From positions 62,001-126,000 of the forward strand of contig VGMY01000003.1 in the NCBI GenBank assembly GCA_016866255.1: 64,000 nt of DNA. The letters run 5' to 3'. The position numbers were made by a program, and so were the translations under genes. The DNA comes from Bacteroidota bacterium. Its GTDB lineage: Bacteria > Bacteroidota > Bacteroidia > Flavobacteriales_D > Crocinitomicaceae. Positions 9,532 through 17,987 of this stretch are shown piece after piece. The notes beneath the pieces are model-generated. The model worked only from the letters and a program-made list of their open reading frames with translations. It had not been told where the DNA came from and made no database searches. How positions within the stretch are numbered: position 1 is the stretch's first letter; every line of letters begins with the position of its first letter.

Positions 9532-10712
9532 TCAAGCGCTTTTATCCCAGGAAGCTCCTTGCCTTCAAAAAGCTCAAGAAGTGCCCCTCCTCCGGTACTG
9601 ACATAACTCACTTTGTCCACCAAAGCAAATTGCGCGATGGCAGAGGCGCTGTCGCCTCCACCTATCAGTGAATAGGCACCCAAAGAAGTGGCTTCAGCAA
9701 CAGCTAAAGCAATGTCGCGTGTTCCCCGGGAAAAAGGCTCCCACTCGAAAACGCCCATTGGTCCATTCCATAGTACCGTTTTACTGGACAAAATGACTTT
9801 TTTGAAGTCATCGATTGAATTGGGACCTATATCTAAGCCCATCCAACCCTTGGGTATATGATGGCTTGAAGTTATTTGAGTTGAGGCATCAGCCGAAAAG
9901 CTATCCGCAATTACGCTATCCACGGGTAAGTGCAATCTAACCCCTTTTTGATTAGCCTGCGATAGTATAGTTTTAACATTATCCAATCGATCTTCCTCCA
10001 CCAATGAATTACCAATTTGACCGCCCATTGCTTGGGCAAAAGTATACGCCATGCCTCCTCCAATGATAATGTCCGATGCAATACTCACGAGGTTTTCAAT
10101 AATTAGCATCTTGTCCGAAACTTTTGCTCCGCCAATAATTGCCGTGAAGGGACTTGATGGGTTGGATAACACCCGCTGAGCATTGTTTAATTCCTCTTCC
10201 ATTAAAAACCCCATCATACGGTCGTTTGGAAAAAATGACGCTATGCCCGTCGTGCTGGAATGAGCTCGGTGCGCTGAACCAAAAGCATCGTTGATGAAGC
10301 AATCGCCCAATTTTGCGAATTCTGCCGACAAAGTGGAGTTATTTTCGGTTTCGCCTTTAAAGAAACGCACATTTTCCATCAGCATAATGTCGCCTGCATT
10401 TAACTCCTTTGATTTTAAAAACCCCTCTTCCAGCGTAAGTGAAAACGCAACAGAAACTCCGAGGAGTTCTTGAAGCCTCACCAAAACATGGCGCAGGGAG
10501 AAACGGTCTTCAGGGCCGTTTTTGGGACGGCCAAAATGCGATAACAACACGACGCTTCCCCCGTGGTTTAACACCCAATTAATCGTGGGCAGGGCCGCTT
10601 TGATGCGTTTATCGTCTTGAACTTCCAGGGTTTCCTTATGCAACGGAACATTAAAATCAACCCGTATTACAGCTCGTTTACCTTGGAAAGAATAGGACTT
10701 CATTTGGCTCAT
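9528..10712 (-). CDS. pgk: Phosphoglycerate kinase
   Basis: 394 residues, the usual bacterial length. Substrate and hinge motifs are present in order: RVDFNVPL, SHFGRP, ENVRFFKGE, GGAKVSDK, the ATP-site WNGPMGVFE and C-terminal GGGDSASA. Transfers phosphate from 1,3-bisphosphoglycerate to ADP in glycolysis. It is convergent with gap and overlaps it by 4 bases with no room for a terminator. It has its own TAGTTTTG box in the divergent gap shared with the aminopeptidase gene. Confidence 0.97.
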   Translation of the reverse strand: MSQMKSYSFQGKRAVIRVDFNVPLHKETLEVQDDKRIKAALPTINWVLNHGGSVVLLSHFGRPKNGPEDRFSLRHVLVRLQELLGVSVAFSLTLEEGFLKSKELNAGDIMLMENVRFFKGETENNSTLSAEFAKLGDCFINDAFGSAHRAHSSTTGIASFFPNDRMMGFLMEEELNNAQRVLSNPSSPFTAIIGGAKVSDKMLIIENLVSIASDIIIGGGMAYTFAQAMGGQIGNSLVEEDRLDNVKTILSQANQKGVRLHLPVDSVIADSFSADASTQITSSHHIPKGWMGLDIGPNSIDDFKKVILSSKTVLWNGPMGVFEWEPFSRGTRDIALAVAEATSLGAYSLIGGGDSASAIAQFALVDKVSYVSTGGGALLELFEGKELPGIKALD

Positions 10713-10759
10713 TGGAAAAGGAATTTAGGAAAATGTGAAAATAATTCTGAAAATCGAGG

Positions 10760-10767
10760 CAAAACTA
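10760..10767 (-). promoter_or_regulatory. -7 box TAGTTTTG for pgk
   Basis: Exact TAnnTTTG on the minus strand, 47 bases before the pgk ATG, inside the divergent gap. A near-match CAGTTTTG on the plus strand at 10791-10798 may serve the aminopeptidase gene. Confidence 0.5.
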
Positions 10768-10813
10768 CATCTTAGTCCAAAATATTTAAGCAGTTTTGTG
10801 AAAAAATGTGCCT

Positions 10814-13489
10814 ATGAAAAGCTTTTTGATAGTTCTATGCTTGCTTTCTCTTCTTACTAGTTGTGGCGTTTCTCAATCTGAATCAGCAAGCCTGAATGAA
10901 AACGAATTTGAATTAGCAGTGGGTGTGGATTCCGATGATGAGGAGGTCTATGGTTACGACTCTACCGATATCGCAATCGACTTTCCGGGTTTGGCTATGG
11001 ATGATTACGAAACCTATGAAGAACCGCCCTATAATCCTTCCCGAAAAAAGTATTTAGATTTAATCCACACCAAAATTGAGGCAAGCTTTAATTGGGAGAA
11101 ATCCCAAATGAATGGATTAGCCTCCATTACCCTAAAACCCCATTTTCACGCAACGGATAGCGCTGTTTTGGATGCAAAAGGAATGGAAATATTGAAGGTG
11201 ACTTTAAACAATAAGGAACTTTCCTTTGATTATCCTGATCAGAATAAACTTACTTTACGCCTAGGAAAAACCTATTCAAAAAATGAGCCTTTTACGGTTG
11301 TAATAAAATATACAGCAAAGCCTGAAGAACGAGAAACCAGCGGTAGCCAAGCCATAACCTCAGACAAGGGACTTTACTTTATTAATCCGACTGGAGAAAA
11401 AGAAGATGTAATGCCGCAAATTTGGACCCAAGGAGAAACAGAAGCAAATTCCGTTTGGTTTCCTACGCTCGACGCACCCAATTCAAAATCTACCCAAGAA
11501 GTATTACTGACCGTTGAAGATAAATACACGACATTGTCAAACGGTCGTATGATCAGTTCGAAAAAAAATCCAGATGGTACGCGCACCGATTATTGGAAAC
11601 AAGATTTACCGCATGCTCCATATTTATTCATGTTAGCGGTCGGAGAATTCAAGGTGGTAAAAGATTTTTATACCCGTAAGGATGGCAAGAAAATGGAAGT
11701 AAACTATTATGTGGAGCCAGAATATGAAAATGATGCAAGGGCCATATTTGGTAAGACCCCGAAAATGATCAAATTTTTCTCGGAAAAACTTGGGGTTGAA
11801 TATCCCTGGGACAAATATTCTCAAATCGTCGTTAGGGAATATGTTTCGGGTGCCATGGAAAACTCTGGTGCCGTCATATTTGGGGATTTTGTATATAAAA
11901 CAAAAAAAGAGCTCATTGACGGAAACGATGAATCCACGATTGCTCATGAATTATTTCATCATTGGTTTGGAGACCTGGTAACGTGTGAATCTTGGTCGAA
12001 TTTACCTTTGAACGAATCCTTTGCCAACTATTCGCAATATCTGTGGGATGAGTACGAATACGGCGTAGATGAAGCCGATTACAATGCCGAAGAAGAAGCT
12101 GATGGTTATTACGTAGGACAAGAGTATAAGAACTTAATTCGATTTGAATACAATGACAAAGAAGACATGTTTGACAACCATTCCTACAACAAGGGCGGAA
12201 GAATTCTCCATATGTTGAGGAATTATTTAGGGGACGAGGCCTTTTTTGCCGGACTGAACCGTTATTTGACGGTAAATGCTTACAAGTCTGCAGAAATTCA
12301 TGACCTTAGGTTGGCCATGGAGGACGTTTCTGGGGAGGATTTAAACTGGTTTTTTAACCAGTGGTTTTTGTCAAAAGGGCACCCTGTTTTATTTACCGAG
12401 CAAGTGATCGACCAAGAAAACAATACGGTAACGATAAAAGTAAATCAAGCTCAAAACTTTGGGAACTTTAAAATTCCTGTAGATCTTGCCCTGTGGGATG
12501 CCGACGGCAAACACGTTTACCCAATTACCCTTGAAGATGCATCTGAAGAGATTAGTTTTCCATTTGTTGGTAAGTTAGAAAATGTTCATTTGGACGACGA
12601 TCAGATGCTCCTTGCGAAGGTTTATGAAGATAAACCCATTGAACAGTTAATTCATCAATATCATAACGCTAGTCGATATCGTTCAAAAGCAACAGCGCTT
12701 ACACGAATTGCAAAATCATTGCATCCTGAAAAACTGAACATCCTTCTTGAGGCGGCTAATGCTTCCTTTTGGGGGATTCGCGCATCTGCTTTGGATTACT
12801 TAAATAACACAGGTGAAATAAATGACAAAAAAACCCTGAAGCGTTCGCTTTTAACCATTCTGGAAAAAGACAAAAAATCCATGGTTCGTAAAGCAGCCGC
12901 GACTTTGCTTTCGAAAATCGAAAAATCCGATGCTTTAGAAACGGTTCGAGGTGTTTTATCCCGTGATAGCTCGGTAGCGGTATTGGGAGCAGCCATGAAC
13001 GTGTTAAAAGAGATAGATTCTGTTCAAGCATTAAACATCGCGCGGGAGTTGCGTTCTTCCAAAGAAGCTGAAATTAAAGCGGGTGCAGCAGAAATCATGG
13101 GCGAGTTTGGAAACGCTCAAGACCTTCCGTTTATTGAACAACTTATTCTTAGCGGGGAAATGAAAAATTACCATCGACTGCGTGCATTATTGTCATATGC
13201 CTACTTGGTGATTCGTAACGGAAGCGAATTTATGTCGAATGCCGTTGAAATCATGACGTATAGTAAAGAAAACGGTAATCAGTACACAGGCTGGTATTTT
13301 GACTTAATCTTGGGAAAATTCATGGAAATCCTACAATCTGAACAAGAAGGAATCGACGAAGAACTTCAACAACTCGGCAACAAAGAAGATAAAAACAAAA
13401 TGCAATCCTTAAAAAATAAAAAGGCTAACCTAGAAAAACTGTACAATGGGTTATCCCCAATGATTGACACGGAGGACCCGGGCTACTGA
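10814..13489 (+). CDS. M1-family metallo-aminopeptidase lipoprotein with HEAT repeats
   Basis: 891 residues from ATG 10814, which puts the signal peptide at the start with lipobox LTSC; an in-frame GTG lies 6 bases upstream. The catalytic core carries the substrate-binding GAMEN loop and the zinc motif HELFH-x18-E (His 378, His 382, Glu 401), so it should remove N-terminal residues from peptides. The C-terminal third (about 610-860) is helical with HEAT-like repeats, as in many M1 enzymes. Expected to be anchored in the outer or inner membrane facing the periplasm. The acidic stretch after the lipobox (many Asp and Glu) is a likely surface-exposed linker. Confidence 0.93.
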   Translation: MKSFLIVLCLLSLLTSCGVSQSESASLNENEFELAVGVDSDDEEVYGYDSTDIAIDFPGLAMDDYETYEEPPYNPSRKKYLDLIHTKIEASFNWEKSQMNGLASITLKPHFHATDSAVLDAKGMEILKVTLNNKELSFDYPDQNKLTLRLGKTYSKNEPFTVVIKYTAKPEERETSGSQAITSDKGLYFINPTGEKEDVMPQIWTQGETEANSVWFPTLDAPNSKSTQEVLLTVEDKYTTLSNGRMISSKKNPDGTRTDYWKQDLPHAPYLFMLAVGEFKVVKDFYTRKDGKKMEVNYYVEPEYENDARAIFGKTPKMIKFFSEKLGVEYPWDKYSQIVVREYVSGAMENSGAVIFGDFVYKTKKELIDGNDESTIAHELFHHWFGDLVTCESWSNLPLNESFANYSQYLWDEYEYGVDEADYNAEEEADGYYVGQEYKNLIRFEYNDKEDMFDNHSYNKGGRILHMLRNYLGDEAFFAGLNRYLTVNAYKSAEIHDLRLAMEDVSGEDLNWFFNQWFLSKGHPVLFTEQVIDQENNTVTIKVNQAQNFGNFKIPVDLALWDADGKHVYPITLEDASEEISFPFVGKLENVHLDDDQMLLAKVYEDKPIEQLIHQYHNASRYRSKATALTRIAKSLHPEKLNILLEAANASFWGIRASALDYLNNTGEINDKKTLKRSLLTILEKDKKSMVRKAAATLLSKIEKSDALETVRGVLSRDSSVAVLGAAMNVLKEIDSVQALNIARELRSSKEAEIKAGAAEIMGEFGNAQDLPFIEQLILSGEMKNYHRLRALLSYAYLVIRNGSEFMSNAVEIMTYSKENGNQYTGWYFDLILGKFMEILQSEQEGIDEELQQLGNKEDKNKMQSLKNKKANLEKLYNGLSPMIDTEDPGY

Positions 13490-13525
13490 TTTTTATGTAA
13501 AACCGAGCGTTGTAAATTTAATCAT

Positions 13526-13533
13526 TATATTTG
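13526..13533 (+). promoter_or_regulatory. -7 box TATATTTG for the peroxiredoxin gene
   Basis: Exact TAnnTTTG 22 bases before the ATG at 13556. A TTG at 13510-13512 lies only 13 bases upstream, shorter than the usual 17-23. Confidence 0.55.
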
Positions 13534-13555
13534 TTTAATAATTAACCATCGCATT

Positions 13556-14020
13556 ATGATACAATTAGGTGAAAAACTCCCGCCTTTAGCGTTAAAAGAC
13601 CAACGTGATCAAGAAGTTAAATTGGCTGATTTCATAGGTAAAAAACTTGCCATTTACTTTTATCCAAAAGACGACACTCCAGGGTGTACAGCCCAAGCGT
13701 GTAGCATTCAAAACGGCGAAAAAACCTTGCTAAAATCCGGAATTGCAGTTATCGGCGTAAGCGCAGATTCAACAAATTCCCATAAAAAGTTTGCGCAAAA
13801 ATATCAATTGGCATTTCCTTTATTATCCGACCCCGAGAAGTCAGTTATACAAGCATTCGGAGTTTGGGGTTCCAAAAAATTCATGGGTAAAACGTACGAT
13901 GGCATACACCGTAAATCGTTTTTATTTGATGAATTGGGAACCCTAATTCACATTATTGAAAAACCGGATACAAAAAATCATGCGGAGGAAATTGTAAAAA
14001 TTTTCGATAATTTTCAATAA
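13556..14020 (+). CDS. bcp: Thioredoxin-dependent thiol peroxidase (Bcp/PrxQ-type peroxiredoxin)
   Basis: 154 residues, typical of the family. The peroxidatic Cys 44 sits in [12 protein letters not shown], with Cys 49 five residues on as resolving Cys, the atypical two-Cys arrangement of PrxQ. Reduces peroxides with electrons from thioredoxin in the cytoplasm. It stands alone on its own promoter, just ahead of recA; its stop codon forms the left edge of the inverted repeat in front of recA. Confidence 0.95.
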   Translation: MIQLGEKLPPLALKDQRDQEVKLADFIGKKLAIYFYPKDDTPGCTAQACSIQNGEKTLLKSGIAVIGVSADSTNSHKKFAQKYQLAFPLLSDPEKSVIQAFGVWGSKKFMGKTYDGIHRKSFLFDELGTLIHIIEKPDTKNHAEEIVKIFDNFQ

Positions 14021-14040
14021 ACGTAAAACGATTACGTTTA
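14018..14040. promoter_or_regulatory. Perfect 9-5-9 inverted repeat upstream of recA
   Basis: The arms TAAACGTAA and TTACGTTTA are exact reverse complements around a 5-base spacer. It lies 29 bases before the recA ATG and just upstream of a near-consensus box AATCTTTG (14049-14056), about where the -33 element should be. No T-tract follows, so it does not look like a terminator for the gene before. Best reading: an operator controlling recA. Confidence 0.5.
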
Positions 14041-14069
14041 AAGGCCCAAATCTTTGTAAAAAAAAAACT

Positions 14070-15098
14070 ATGTCAATAAAAGATGTTCAACATGAAAAAT
14101 TAAAAGCACTTCAACTCACCATGGAGAAGCTTGATAAAACTTTTGGTAAAGGTGCTGTTATGAAACTTGGAGACAGTCCAGTTGAAAAAGTGGACGTGAT
14201 TCCAAGCGGTTCGCTGACCTTAGATTTAGCCCTTGGGGTCAATGGCTACCCGAAAGGAAGAATTGTGGAAATATACGGGCCCGAATCGTCCGGGAAAACG
14301 ACCCTTGCCATCCATGCAATCGCAGAGATTCAAAAACAAGGGGGTATTGCCGCATTCATCGATGCGGAACATGCCTTCGATCAATTTTACGCCGAAAAAC
14401 TGGGAGTAGACGTTGCCAATCTGCTCATTTCGCAACCCGACAACGGTGAGCAGGCCTTAGAGATTGCCGACAATTTAATTCGCTCCGGAGCGATTGACTT
14501 AATTGTTATTGACTCCGTTGCAGCACTCACTCCAAAAGCAGAAATTGAAGGAGAAATGGGGGATTCTCAAATGGGTTTACAAGCGCGACTTATGTCAAAG
14601 GCCTTACGAAAGTTAACCTCCTCGATAAATAGAGCAGGGTGTTGCTGTATTTTCATCAATCAATTACGCGATAAAATAGGCGTTATGTTTGGAAATCCTG
14701 AAACCACCACCGGGGGAAACGCTTTAAAGTTTTATGCTTCTCTTAGGTTGGACATTCGAAGAGCTACTCAATTAAAAGATGGCGAAGACATTATCGGAAA
14801 CCGAGTAAAGGTAAAGGTTGTAAAAAATAAAGTGGCGCCGCCTTTCCGAAAGGCTGAGTTTGATATTTTATATGGCGAAGGAATTTCCAAAATTGGGGAG
14901 ATCATTGACCTTGGGGTAGAACTCAACATTCTTAAGAAAAGCGGTTCTTGGTTTTCTTACGGCGAAACACGACTTGGTCAAGGAAGGGATTCTATTAAAT
15001 CGTTATTATCGGACAACCCAGAATTGAGCGAAGAATTAGAACAACGCATAAGAGCAACTTTGACCGATTTTAAAAATACCACAATCGAACAAGGGTAA
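14070..15098 (+). CDS. recA: Recombinase RecA
   Basis: 342 residues, the normal bacterial length. Walker [10 protein letters not shown] spans residues 70-78; the [19 protein letters not shown] region holds Walker B and loop L1, and the [20 protein letters not shown] stretch leads into loop L2. Forms filaments on single-stranded DNA for strand exchange in repair. Monocistronic by its surroundings, with a perfect inverted repeat overlapping the likely promoter. Confidence 0.98.
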   Translation: MSIKDVQHEKLKALQLTMEKLDKTFGKGAVMKLGDSPVEKVDVIPSGSLTLDLALGVNGYPKGRIVEIYGPESSGKTTLAIHAIAEIQKQGGIAAFIDAEHAFDQFYAEKLGVDVANLLISQPDNGEQALEIADNLIRSGAIDLIVIDSVAALTPKAEIEGEMGDSQMGLQARLMSKALRKLTSSINRAGCCCIFINQLRDKIGVMFGNPETTTGGNALKFYASLRLDIRRATQLKDGEDIIGNRVKVKVVKNKVAPPFRKAEFDILYGEGISKIGEIIDLGVELNILKKSGSWFSYGETRLGQGRDSIKSLLSDNPELSEELEQRIRATLTDFKNTTIEQG

Positions 15099-15110
15099 AA
15101 ATATTTTGAC

Positions 15111-15118
15111 TATATTTG
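15111..15118 (+). promoter_or_regulatory. -7 box TATATTTG for the DUF5011-like lipoprotein
   Basis: Exact TAnnTTTG 16 bases before the ATG at 15135, in the short gap after recA. Confidence 0.55.
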
Positions 15119-15134
15119 TTTAAAATCAGTTTAT

Positions 15135-15842
15135 ATGAAAAATTATTTCCTTCTTTTATCCATTGTTTTTGGTGTTTTGGTCTTCTCAGCATGTAAAAAG
15201 AAAGGCTGTACGGACAATGGTGCCGTCAATTACAATTCTAAGGCTAAAAAAGATGATGGTTCCTGTTTATACAAACCCATCATTAAGTTAAATGGCCAAG
15301 CCACCGTAACCATCAATGTGGGCTCATCTTACACCGACGCCGGTGCTACAGCCACTAACAAAGATGGTTCTGCCGTGACCGTTACTGTAAGTAGCCAAGT
15401 GGATACTTCTCTTGTCGGAACTTATTCTGTAACGTATTCCGCAACCAATGCCAATGGAACTACCACTGCGCAAAGAACGGTCAAAGTAGTCATTGGTGCC
15501 GAGAATTGGACAGGGCCCACATGGTCTGTATCATCCACGTGCAGCGGTACACAATTTCCGCTTTCGAATTCTCCTACCATTGCCGCTGGTGGAGGAGCCA
15601 ACGAGGTAACCATTGATCCGTTTTTTAACCTAATTGGTGGAAGTGCTTCAGGCACCATCAACGGAGCAGCCATTTCCATCCCTCAACAAACGATAAGTTC
15701 ACAACTAGGGGATGTTAATTTCTCAGGAACGGGAACTATGAATCCTAGTGGTATGCAGATTCAAATTACGTACACCTATGAAAACACCATTCCCCTCATT
15801 GGTGGTTCAGGTACGTGCATGGCGATTTACGATAAACAATAA
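15135..15842 (+). CDS. Lipoprotein with DUF5011-type Ig-like domain
   Basis: 235 residues. Signal peptide with lipobox FSAC (Cys 20). Residues 25-45 carry a GCTDxxAxNY...DDGSC motif, a small Cys motif recurrent in surface proteins of this phylum. It is followed by a DUF5011-like bacterial Ig fold (about 50-118) with SYTDAGATA and GTYSVTYSA. The last about 110 residues form a Gly/Ser-rich beta domain I cannot name. Probably a surface lipoprotein. It has its own promoter and is followed by a clear terminator. Confidence 0.8.
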   Translation: MKNYFLLLSIVFGVLVFSACKKKGCTDNGAVNYNSKAKKDDGSCLYKPIIKLNGQATVTINVGSSYTDAGATATNKDGSAVTVTVSSQVDTSLVGTYSVTYSATNANGTTTAQRTVKVVIGAENWTGPTWSVSSTCSGTQFPLSNSPTIAAGGGANEVTIDPFFNLIGGSASGTINGAAISIPQQTISSQLGDVNFSGTGTMNPSGMQIQITYTYENTIPLIGGSGTCMAIYDKQ

Positions 15843-15862
15843 GCCGCAAGGCACAAGCACTA

Positions 15863-15887
15863 AAGGCGGCGTAAGTCGCCTTTTTTA
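15863..15887 (+). terminator. Rho-independent terminator after the lipoprotein gene
   Basis: A 7-bp perfect stem (AAAGGCG / CGCCTTT) with an 8-base loop is followed directly by a T-run on the plus strand. It sits 20 bases after the lipoprotein stop and separates it from the convergent operon that follows. Confidence 0.8.
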
Positions 15888-15906
15888 TTCGTCTTACCTT
15901 CTACAA

Positions 15907-16308
15907 CTAGGTCAATAAAATGCCTTTTTTATTGAATTTTGGTAACTCTTTCATGGCTGAAACCTTCACGGAATTGGGTAAAAAAAGAAACTTTTTGTCA
16001 TACAACACGTCATCAATCCAAAAACTCACCCAATATTCGTTATACAAACCAAATACTTCGGGAACAATCATCTCTATTCGGGCAAATTCCCCTGGAAGTA
16101 ATATTTCAAGAGAGTGCCTGAGCATCGCTGTTTTCATAGGCTTTTCCGCGCTTATATCTTCTCCAAAACCCACACTTGTAACAATTATACCCTCCATTAT
16201 ATCCGTCCTTTCGTTGATAAGATATACGGCATACTCCGGGCAATTGTTTTCTAACAACAGGGCCAAATACACCCCTTCAATCTTCGGTATTAAATCGCTG
16301 GCTTTCAT
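15907..16308 (-). CDS. Conserved hypothetical protein downstream of lipB
   Basis: 133 residues, no signal peptide and no recognised domain. Mixed alpha/beta composition, with an acidic N-terminal half and a basic C-terminal tail rich in Lys, Leu and Phe. It is the last gene of the lipB operon, 9 bases after lipB. The operon position suggests a cytoplasmic housekeeping role, but I assign none. Confidence 0.65.
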   Translation of the reverse strand: MKASDLIPKIEGVYLALLLENNCPEYAVYLINERTDIMEGIIVTSVGFGEDISAEKPMKTAMLRHSLEILLPGEFARIEMIVPEVFGLYNEYWVSFWIDDVLYDKKFLFLPNSVKVSAMKELPKFNKKGILLT

Positions 16309-16317
16309 GCATTTTAT

Positions 16318-16995
16318 TTACGTTAGCTCAAACTCAAACAGCGACCTAAGGTTAGCAACCATAGACTCCTTGACTTGTACCATCGATACTTCATGTCCTA
16401 ATTCATAAGCCATAGACGTTACTGCTTTATCCGTTATTCCACACGGCACGATTTGGTTAAAATAGGATAAATCGGTATTCACATTAAAACCGATGCCGTG
16501 CATCGTAACCCACCTCGAACATTTTACGCCAAATGCTGCAATTTTACGGGAAGGATTGCCAGGCAACCATACTCCTGTTAATCCTTCAATTCGCGTTGCA
16601 GTTATTCCAAAACTTTTTACAGTTTTTATGACCGCCTCCTCCAAATACCTCATATACCTGTGAATGTCGGTAAAAAATTGTTCCAAATCAAAAATTGGAT
16701 AGACCACCAATTGACCGGGACCATGATAGGTAATATCTCCCCCGCGATTGATTTGGTAAAACTGCGCATCTATGCCCGTCAACCGAGCATTGTCGGCGAG
16801 CAAATTGGAAGGATCGCCACTTTTGCCAAGGGTATAAACGTGAGGATGCTCACACAGGATAAGGTGGTTTAAAGCGGTGGTACTGCCACCGCGCTTTTCG
16901 AGAAGAAGCCGGTTGAATAACTGCTCTTGGAAGTCCCACCCTTGTTTGTAATCGATGAGGCCTAAGTCATGAAGCCGAACTTTGGCTGAGCTCAT
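16318..16995 (-). CDS. lipB: Lipoyl(octanoyl) transferase
   Basis: 225 residues. The LipB signature is present: RGGDITYHGPGQLV (84-97), VKCSRWVTMHGIGFNV with Lys 158, and VPCGI with the catalytic Cys 185. Moves octanoyl groups from acyl carrier protein to lipoyl domains of 2-oxoacid dehydrogenases and the glycine cleavage system. It overlaps the upstream isomerase gene by 4 bases (ATGA), indicating coupled translation. Confidence 0.96.
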   Translation of the reverse strand: MSSAKVRLHDLGLIDYKQGWDFQEQLFNRLLLEKRGGSTTALNHLILCEHPHVYTLGKSGDPSNLLADNARLTGIDAQFYQINRGGDITYHGPGQLVVYPIFDLEQFFTDIHRYMRYLEEAVIKTVKSFGITATRIEGLTGVWLPGNPSRKIAAFGVKCSRWVTMHGIGFNVNTDLSYFNQIVPCGITDKAVTSMAYELGHEVSMVQVKESMVANLRSLFEFELT

Positions 16996-17978
16996 TGCAT
17001 TTTACCCAATTCTGCCTTCAAAAAATCAATGATTTCAATATCCATAATGTCTGCTGCGTTTTTCTGACATAGGTATAAAGAAGCCCAATCTACTAGATGA
17101 ATGAGGTACAAGGAACGCTCGACTAAAGAATCGCCTTTTGCCTGTAGTTTAAAGAGCGATTTTGATTTATGCTCTACCGCTGTCATGCTGATTTCAAATC
17201 GCTTCCTGTTTCTAGGATGAAGGTCATCTGCCAAAAAGAAAACCGGTGCAAAACGTTCATCGCCTCCACCCCATCCGACAAGTTCGTTGTGGTTCATTTC
17301 GGGAATAACATGGCTCCAACCTAAATATTTAGCATTCTCATTAAATTGTTGTCTCGCCCTTACAATCACGCCCTCGTATTGGGTTTCACCGTAAAACACC
17401 CCAATTTTTCCAAATAAATAATCCGCTAACGCAGCAGCACGATTTTTAATGGCTTCTTGGTTTAAATTTATGAGCGCAATGCTTTTTTGTATATCCATCA
17501 AAACCCGATTGGAAATTAACCCTAAAGCGGTTAAATAATTGGTCAGTTGTACGAGCGAATACGCGAGTGCGCTTCGAGGGGGATTTCCCCCCGGGACGAT
17601 CACACAATCATGGCCGTTTTGACGACAAAAAGTCGCTAAGTGCCCCCCACTCGTTATACCAAAAATGAAGGCTCCCCTTTGTTGTGCATCGCTCATGGCC
17701 AGGGTTGTTTCTTCGGTATTTCCTGAATAAGAAGACCCCACAACAAGGGAGTTGGGACCAACAAATGCCGGCAAGGTGTATTCGTTTACCAACGTGATGG
17801 GCACCTTCAATTCTTGTTGAATCCAATTACTTACAATTTTGGCACCAATGCCCGAACCTCCAAGACCGCAAATCACCATATTGGTTATTGGACGATCTGG
17901 TTTCTTGAAATGATACCTTGAAGCTATATCAAATGCTTCTTCCAATTGATTTGTAAAAGTTGCGATTAATTCTTCCAT
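16992..17978 (-). CDS. SIS-domain sugar-phosphate isomerase (phosphoglucose/phosphomannose isomerase type)
   Basis: 328 residues with two SIS domains. The first starts VICGLGGSGIGAK and has the phosphate-binding SSYSGNTEET; a second SIS-like half follows, with PEMNHNELVGW, which carries the conserved Glu/His of the bifunctional PGI/PMI family. Interconverts fructose-6-phosphate with glucose-6-phosphate and/or mannose-6-phosphate. Sits between accC-type carboxylase and lipB genes in one minus-strand operon; the substrate choice cannot be read from sequence alone. Confidence 0.85.
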   Translation of the reverse strand: MEELIATFTNQLEEAFDIASRYHFKKPDRPITNMVICGLGGSGIGAKIVSNWIQQELKVPITLVNEYTLPAFVGPNSLVVGSSYSGNTEETTLAMSDAQQRGAFIFGITSGGHLATFCRQNGHDCVIVPGGNPPRSALAYSLVQLTNYLTALGLISNRVLMDIQKSIALINLNQEAIKNRAAALADYLFGKIGVFYGETQYEGVIVRARQQFNENAKYLGWSHVIPEMNHNELVGWGGGDERFAPVFFLADDLHPRNRKRFEISMTAVEHKSKSLFKLQAKGDSLVERSLYLIHLVDWASLYLCQKNAADIMDIEIIDFLKAELGKMQ

Positions 17979-17987
17979 TTTAATTGA

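Noticed and set aside
13510-13533. TTG-N13-TATATTTG as a full promoter, also seen at the SGNH operon
   Set aside because: The spacer is too short for the -33/-7 pair of this phylum; only the -7 box is reported.
15920-16408. 162-residue plus-strand open frame opposite the lipB operon
   Set aside because: Antisense to the hypothetical and lipB genes; low-complexity Ser-rich translation without domain features.
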